From positions 1 to 64,000 of the forward strand of contig NZ_PPSW01000025.1 of the NCBI RefSeq assembly GCF_005876835.1: 64,000 bases of DNA, read 5' to 3'. Source of the stretch: Pseudoalteromonas phenolica (GTDB lineage: Bacteria; Pseudomonadota; Gammaproteobacteria; Enterobacterales; Alteromonadaceae). Of the stretch, positions 59,386-64,000 are shown piece by piece. Under the pieces are notes generated by a model. The model ran no database searches. It had not been told where the DNA came from and was given only the letters and a program-made list of their open reading frames with translations. The translations under genes and the position numbers were made by a program. How positions within the stretch are numbered: the stretch's first letter is position 1; the number at the start of each line of letters is the position of its first letter.

Positions 59386-60363
59386 ATGGCAATAACAGAA
59401 GTTGGAAGGAAGGAGTTCTTTGATAATTTAGAAACCTTTATTAATTTTAACCTTCCGGTAAAAATCTCGGATTTTCATCACGCGAGCCATAGTTCAATTG
59501 ATTTAAATAATATAACAGAAATTCTTAAAGAAAATGTAGTTTCTGAACAGATTCATTATTCAAAATTAGCTGAAGAGTTTGCAGGTAGATACTTTTACAA
59601 TGATCGTGTAAATGCTCTAAATTTTGAACATCATACATGCTCCTTTAGTGATTTTTTTAATCTATTAAAAGACCCTAACACCAATAAAAGCTTTTACGCA
59701 GCTCAAGCGATTCCTTTAAATATAGTTTTTAATAATTTTGTTAAAGATACTTTTCAGTGCCGTGAGTTAAAAGAGGATGTTGATGCTAGGCTTTGGCTAG
59801 GGAACAAATGTAATACTGCAGCTCACTTTGATTTTTCTCACAATATTGCACATGTGCTGAAAGGACGAAGAGAGTTTAAATTGTTTCCGACCCATCAAAT
59901 TCAGAATTTATATGTGGGACCTATATCTTTAACACCAGGAGGCACTCCGATAAGCATGGTTGATGTTGTTAACCCTGACTTTGATAAATTTCCGAGGTAT
60001 GAAGCGGCTCTACAACATGCTGTTGATGTTGCATTGGAGCCTGGTCAAGCTGTCTTTATTCCAAATTTGTGGTGGCATGCTGTGCAATCACTAGACTCTG
60101 AAAATATTTTATTAAATTATTGGTGGAAAGAATTAAACAACGAAGGTAGCTTACCGTATGATAGCCTAGTGTTTTTAATGTCCTTTATTCCTAGCCTGCC
60201 TATTCAAGAAAGAAAAGCATGGAAAGAAATATTCAATTATTATGTTTTTCAGACTGAAACTGATCCCAAATCTCATTTGCCTGATGACTTGCATGACATA
60301 TTGATGAACTTATCACATAACGATCTTATGAGTATCAGAACATGGTTTAAGGGTAAATTATAA
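59386..60363 (+). CDS. JmjC/cupin-like (cupin_8) oxygenase
   Basis: A 325-aa protein. AAHFDFSHNIAHVLKGRREFKLFP (His147, Asp149) and NLWWHAVQSL (His231) form the H-x-D...H metal site, and the lysine after the beta-turn would bind 2-oxoglutarate, as in the FIH/JmjC group of protein hydroxylases. It lies between the halogenase pair and SapC, a combination repeated beside TonB receptors in marine bacteria. Its target is unknown; a cassette partner or the receptor is possible. Confidence 0.78.
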   Translation: MAITEVGRKEFFDNLETFINFNLPVKISDFHHASHSSIDLNNITEILKENVVSEQIHYSKLAEEFAGRYFYNDRVNALNFEHHTCSFSDFFNLLKDPNTNKSFYAAQAIPLNIVFNNFVKDTFQCRELKEDVDARLWLGNKCNTAAHFDFSHNIAHVLKGRREFKLFPTHQIQNLYVGPISLTPGGTPISMVDVVNPDFDKFPRYEAALQHAVDVALEPGQAVFIPNLWWHAVQSLDSENILLNYWWKELNNEGSLPYDSLVFLMSFIPSLPIQERKAWKEIFNYYVFQTETDPKSHLPDDLHDILMNLSHNDLMSIRTWFKGKL

Positions 60364-60463
60364 AGTTTTTTATTTTGCGAAAATTACTCTTCCAATTTAG
60401 AAACAAAACCTTTAGCCTAAGCGAACTAAAAGTAATAATTACGTAAATGAATGGAGTAGTATT

Positions 60464-61174
60464 ATGGCAGAGCAACAAGTGCAGCCTTTACATAACGAGA
60501 AGCATGCCAACAAAAAAGTAAAAAATGGCATCAACGTTGAATTTTTAAAATCACAGCACTTAATGCCAGTAGTAGCGCATGAGTTTGCGCGTGTAGCAAC
60601 TGAATTCCCAATGGCGTTTGTAAAAAACACTGAGAATGGACAATTTCAACCAGTTGTTATGTTTGGTTTAGAGCCAGGTGAAAACTTATTTGTACAAGAT
60701 GGCAAGTGGACAGCTGGTTTTGCACCTTTAGCTGCTGCTCGTTACCCGTTTGGTCTTGTGAAGCACCCTGAAGAAGATCAATTTGGTATTGTTATCGATG
60801 AAGCAAGTCCATTAGTTGGTGAAGAAGAAGGGAACGCGTTATTTGCTGATGGCAAAGAAACTGAATACCTAGAGCGTCGTAAAGAAGCGCTAGTAAACTA
60901 TGTTGAATTTGCACGTGTTACTGAAGCGTTCACTGCTTACTTAGCTGAGAAAGAGCTTTTAGTTCAACAAACCTTAACAGTTGAAATCGCTGGTGAGAAA
61001 AAAGACATCAACGGTATCTACCTTGTTGACGAGCGCAAGCTAAATGAATTAAGCGATGAAGCATACTTAGAGCTACGTAAGCGTGGCTACCTAGCGCCTA
61101 TCTTCTCTTTCTTAACGTCTACTCACCAAGTAGCTCGTTTAGCGCGCTTAAAAGCACAGCGTCAAGCTAGCTAA
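60464..61174 (+). CDS. SapC-family protein
   Basis: A 236-aa soluble protein without signal peptide. LMPVVAHEFARVATEFPMAFVKN, MFGLEPGENLFV, WTAGFAPLAAARYPFGLV and the Gly-Tyr-x-x-Pro-Ile region near the end (RGYLAPIFSFLTSTHQVARLARLKAQR) match SapC, named for a crystalline surface-layer-associated protein of Campylobacter, but its role here is unknown. SapC genes are often the last member of the halogenase/cupin group next to a TonB receptor. It has its own leader and a strong terminator. Confidence 0.88.
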   Translation: MAEQQVQPLHNEKHANKKVKNGINVEFLKSQHLMPVVAHEFARVATEFPMAFVKNTENGQFQPVVMFGLEPGENLFVQDGKWTAGFAPLAAARYPFGLVKHPEEDQFGIVIDEASPLVGEEEGNALFADGKETEYLERRKEALVNYVEFARVTEAFTAYLAEKELLVQQTLTVEIAGEKKDINGIYLVDERKLNELSDEAYLELRKRGYLAPIFSFLTSTHQVARLARLKAQRQAS

Positions 61175-61188
61175 TTATTAAGCGTTTG

Positions 61189-61216
61189 AAAAAAAGCACC
61201 TGTAGGTGCTTTTTTT
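61189..61216 (+). terminator. SapC terminator
   Basis: AAAAAAAGCACC and GGTGCTTTTTTT pair around TGTA. Confidence 0.92.
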
Positions 61217-61309
61217 GTGCCTGCAATTTGGTTAATTAAGTTTGACTCGTTTTGTTGCAATTTAGTTACAAACTTCCCAAGATGAACTAAAAAAGTCCAA
61301 GGATAAAAT

Positions 61310-62338
61310 ATGAATAAGAAATCTCTATTAGCGGCTATAGGTATTGCTATATCGAGTTTTGGCGCGATGGCACAAACGCAACCTATTGCAATCGCAATTC
61401 ATGGTGGTGCGGGTACAATTGAAAAAAGCCGTTTTACACCAGAGCAAGAGAAAGCCTATAGAGCAAAGTTAGAAGAAGCAGTAGAAGCAGGATATAAAGT
61501 GCTTGAGTCTGGTGGTGAGAGTCTAGACGCTGTCACCAAGGCGATAAATATTTTAGAAGATTCGCCTTTTTTTAATGCTGGTAAAGGCGCTGTTTATACT
61601 TATGACGGTTCTCATGAATTAGATGCATCCATTATGGATGGCCGAAATCGTCAAGCTGGGGCAGTTGCTGGGGTAAAAACGGTTAGAAACCCAATTGATT
61701 TGGCTCGCTCAGTGATGGAGAACTCTGTCCATGTGATGCTGAGTGGAGCAGGCGCCGAGCAATTTGCAAAACACCAAGGCTTCGATTTTGTAGACAATAG
61801 TTACTTTGATACCAAACACCGATATGAAGCCCTTATCAAAGCTAAAAAGAAGCTTGATGCGGCTAATAAAACCAGCAAGGATTATCAGGCTGCGCACCAA
61901 GCACTGGCAAACGAATATAAGATGGGCACAGTCGGAGCTGTTGCTTTAGACAAAAATGGTAACTTGGCTGCTGGCACATCGACAGGTGGTATGACTGCAA
62001 AGCGCTTTGGCCGTGTGGGTGATTCGCCGATAATAGGGGCGGGTACATTTGCTGATAACCGCTCTTGTGCTGTTTCGGCGACTGGTCATGGCGAGTATTT
62101 TATTCGTTACAGCGTTGCCAGTGATATTTGTGCAAGAGTCGAGTATCAAGGTAAGTCAATTGAACAAGCGGGTAAAGAAGTGATCAACGATGTTCTCATG
62201 CCTATCGGTGGTACAGGTGGTGTGATCATTGTGGACACCAAAGGCAATATCAGTATGCCATTTAATACCAAAGGTATGTATCGAGCCAGTAAGTCTTCAT
62301 CACAAGATACTCAGATAGGTATTTTCAAAGACGATTAA
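61310..62338 (+). CDS. iaaA: Exported isoaspartyl peptidase / L-asparaginase
   Basis: A 342-aa Ntn-hydrolase with a signal peptide (KKSLLAAIGIAISSFGAMAQ), so it is periplasmic. The precursor cleaves itself before Thr207 (YKMGTVGAVALD), giving the catalytic threonine; AIHGGAGTI, NAGKGAVYTYDGSHELDASIMDG and STGGM are family motifs. It removes isoaspartyl residues from peptides and hydrolyses asparagine. It starts at ATG 61310 after AAGGA and has its own terminator. Confidence 0.93.
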   Translation: MNKKSLLAAIGIAISSFGAMAQTQPIAIAIHGGAGTIEKSRFTPEQEKAYRAKLEEAVEAGYKVLESGGESLDAVTKAINILEDSPFFNAGKGAVYTYDGSHELDASIMDGRNRQAGAVAGVKTVRNPIDLARSVMENSVHVMLSGAGAEQFAKHQGFDFVDNSYFDTKHRYEALIKAKKKLDAANKTSKDYQAAHQALANEYKMGTVGAVALDKNGNLAAGTSTGGMTAKRFGRVGDSPIIGAGTFADNRSCAVSATGHGEYFIRYSVASDICARVEYQGKSIEQAGKEVINDVLMPIGGTGGVIIVDTKGNISMPFNTKGMYRASKSSSQDTQIGIFKDD

Positions 62339-62374
62339 CCGTTAATTTTTTGAAAATACAGGCAACTCCATGAT

Positions 62375-62406
62375 AGCCAGCTATATTTAATTTAGCTGGC
62401 TTTTTT
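62375..62406 (+). terminator. Terminator after iaaA
   Basis: AGCCAGCTA and TAGCTGGCT pair around 9 nt, followed by six T. Confidence 0.9.
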
Positions 62407-62420
62407 AATGGAGCGAAATA

Positions 62421-62849
62421 ATGCATTCAATCAAAGTAAAAGACTATCTAAATCATCGTCCAGTTACCTTCTCTCAAGATATGCGCATAGAAGCTGCAGT
62501 AGAAAAACTATTGCAAAGTGGTCAGTCGGGTGGCCCCGTTATTGATGAGAATAAGAAAGTAATAGGTTTTTTGTCAGAGCAAGATTGCTTAAAAAAAATG
62601 TTAGAAGCAACTTATCAAAACGAGTCTCACAGTGTGGTGTCTGATGTCATGAATGCCGAGCCTTTTTGCGTTTCGGCTGATGACAGCATTGTACAAATGG
62701 CCGACAGAATGACTGTGAACACCCCAAAACTGTATCCGGTTTGTGATAGTGATGGTATTTTAGTTGGGGTAATTACTCGAGCACATGTTTTGTTAGCACT
62801 TGATAAACATCTGCATGATAATTATGAGTCCGGTCATCGATATGTGTAA
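62421..62849 (+). CDS. CBS-domain pair protein
   Basis: A 142-aa protein made of two CBS motifs: about 5-62 (VKDYLNHRPVTFSQDMRIEAAVEKLLQSGQSGGPVIDENKKVIGFLSE) and about 75-133 (VSDVMNAEPFCVSADDSIVQMADRMTVNTPKLYPVCDSDGILVGVITR). CBS pairs bind adenine nucleotides and sense energy charge. Standalone proteins of this kind are common in marine gammaproteobacteria; the partner is unknown. It starts at ATG 62421, after GGAG. Confidence 0.9.
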   Translation: MHSIKVKDYLNHRPVTFSQDMRIEAAVEKLLQSGQSGGPVIDENKKVIGFLSEQDCLKKMLEATYQNESHSVVSDVMNAEPFCVSADDSIVQMADRMTVNTPKLYPVCDSDGILVGVITRAHVLLALDKHLHDNYESGHRYV

Positions 62850-62964
62850 TTTGCACGCATAGCGATAGATTAAATAATCGTTCAATAGAACAACAACTTC
62901 AGTAATAGGCTCAGTAAACGGTTTTTGATATACTTGCCGCTGTTTTATTTTTTAAAAGAGTGTC

Positions 62965-64000
62965 GTGGAAGTGAGTGTAGGACCGCTATTTACTGAGCTA
63001 AAAACTTGCCTTAAGAAAGATCAGTTTATTTTTAAAAAACGCCTGCATGGTGTTAAAAAAATAAATGACGAGAATAAACAAAACAAAGTTATTGCTTCAA
63101 TTAAGAAAGATATTGAGGCCAGTCAGTCGTTGCGTGTTACTCGCTTAGAAAACCTGCCAAAAGTAGATTACCCAGAGCAACTTCCTGTAAGCCAGAAAAA
63201 AGACGAAATAAAAAAAGCCATTGCTGAAAATCAAGTTGTAATTGTGGCGGGTGAAACGGGCTCGGGTAAAACCACACAGTTACCTAAAATTTGTTTAGAG
63301 CTAGGCCGTGGTGTTGACGGCTATATTGGTCATACTCAGCCTCGTCGATTAGCAGCAAGAAGCGTTGCAAATCGTATTGCCGAAGAACTGAATTGTGATT
63401 TAGGTGAAGAGGTTGGTTTTAAAATTCGATTTAGCGATCAGGTTGGCGACAACTCGTACGTTAAACTGATGACCGATGGTATTTTGTTGGCGGAAATTCA
63501 GAACGATCGTTATTTGAATCAGTACGATACGATTATTATTGATGAAGCCCACGAAAGAAGCCTTAACATTGATTTCATCTTGGGTTATTTAAAAAACCTG
63601 TTGCCTAAGCGTCCTGATCTAAAAGTTATTATTACATCAGCAACCATCGACCCTGAACGTTTTTCAAAACACTTTAATAATGCACCTATCATTGAAGTAT
63701 CGGGTAGAACATACCCAGTTGAAGTAAGATATAGGCCAACACTTGATTTAGCTGGCAATGAAAGCGAAGCAGAAAACGACCAACTGCAAGGTATTTTTGA
63801 TGCGGTTGATGAGTTATGTGCCGAAGGTCCTGGTGATATTCTTATTTTCATGAATGGTGAAAGAGAGATCAGAGATACCGCCGATGCGCTAGGTAAGCGA
63901 AATTTAAAGGGCGTAGAAGTCTTACCGTTATACGCCAGACTCTCAAATGCGGAGCAAAACCGTATTTTTGCCGCGCACAGTCATCGACGAATTGTCTTAT
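62965..64000 (+). CDS. hrpA: ATP-dependent RNA helicase HrpA, N-terminal part
   Basis: The frame runs open from GTG 62965 (preceded by AAAGAG) off the window edge, giving the first 345 codons of a protein that is about 1,300 aa in the family. Walker A GETGSGKTT, motif Ia TQPRRLAARSVANRIAEEL, DEAH (IIIDEAHERSLNIDF) and SAT (ITSATIDPERF) identify a DEAH-box helicase of the HrpA type, which in E. coli rescues or splits stalled ribosomes. A second GTG (62971) is an alternative start. Confidence 0.93.
   Translation, partial: MEVSVGPLFTELKTCLKKDQFIFKKRLHGVKKINDENKQNKVIASIKKDIEASQSLRVTRLENLPKVDYPEQLPVSQKKDEIKKAIAENQVVIVAGETGSGKTTQLPKICLELGRGVDGYIGHTQPRRLAARSVANRIAEELNCDLGEEVGFKIRFSDQVGDNSYVKLMTDGILLAEIQNDRYLNQYDTIIIDEAHERSLNIDFILGYLKNLLPKRPDLKVIITSATIDPERFSKHFNNAPIIEVSGRTYPVEVRYRPTLDLAGNESEAENDQLQGIFDAVDELCAEGPGDILIFMNGEREIRDTADALGKRNLKGVEVLPLYARLSNAEQNRIFAAHSHRRIVL

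Noticed and set aside
63585..63851. Minus-strand frame inside hrpA
   Set aside because: It is antisense to a conserved helicase core and has no start signal.

Overview
The window fits a low-G+C marine gammaproteobacterium of the Alteromonadales, most likely Pseudoalteromonas or a close relative. The reasons are a gammaproteobacterial tmRNA with tag ANDDNYALAA, MotY, the order rnt-motY-mnmC-fabB, a full Entner-Doudoroff gene set with a TonB-dependent receptor and paired tryptophan-halogenase-like genes, SapC, and many A/T-rich hairpin terminators. The genus is inference; no rRNA is present.

Bases 1 to about 22,260 are the right part of a genomic island inserted at the 3' end of ssrA. A P4-type tyrosine integrase sits beside the tmRNA gene; the left end lies outside the window. 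The cargo looks like a defence island: a NYN/PIN-like nuclease, two WYL regulators, a PD-(D/E)xK protein broken by a 14-bp tandem duplication, an orphan RelE-like toxin, a Fic protein behind twin operators, a truncated Doc, an FtsZ paralogue that keeps both its GTPase motifs and the C-terminal divisome-binding peptide, a HEPN protein, two more nuclease-fold proteins, and an operon TerB - Cys-cluster protein - GTPase - Ser-rich linker protein - GTPase - GTPase resembling bacterial dynamin-like systems. Several genes are damaged (in-frame amber, frameshift, truncations), and an IS-type transposase relic lies near the integrase. The two best candidates for an undescribed system are the island FtsZ paralogue (10959-12023) and the six-gene GTPase operon (14940-20150).

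From 22,265 on the content is chromosomal core: ssrA, a DUF3360 transporter, a FapA/DUF342 protein behind an FNR-like box, edd-eda-gap behind twin LacI-type operators, rnt, motY, mnmC, fabB, a secreted metallopeptidase, metG, mrp/apbC, dcd, an EAL protein, a CLCA_X-like metallopeptidase, a DTW protein, an Hpt protein and an alaA-like aminotransferase.

From 46,764 to 61,174 lies a sugar-catabolism region: a LacI repressor divergent from pgi, then zwf-pgl, a TonB-dependent receptor, two flavin halogenase-like proteins, two iron/2-oxoglutarate-oxygenase-like proteins and SapC. Six near-identical palindromes (TGACANCGNTGTCA type) tie edd-eda-gap, lacI/pgi and the receptor into one apparent regulon: outer-membrane uptake, then glucose-6-phosphate through zwf-pgl-edd-eda to pyruvate and GAP. 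A 16-bp element shared by the edd and zwf leaders adds a possible second layer of control. The window ends with an exported isoaspartyl peptidase, a CBS-domain protein and the first third of hrpA.
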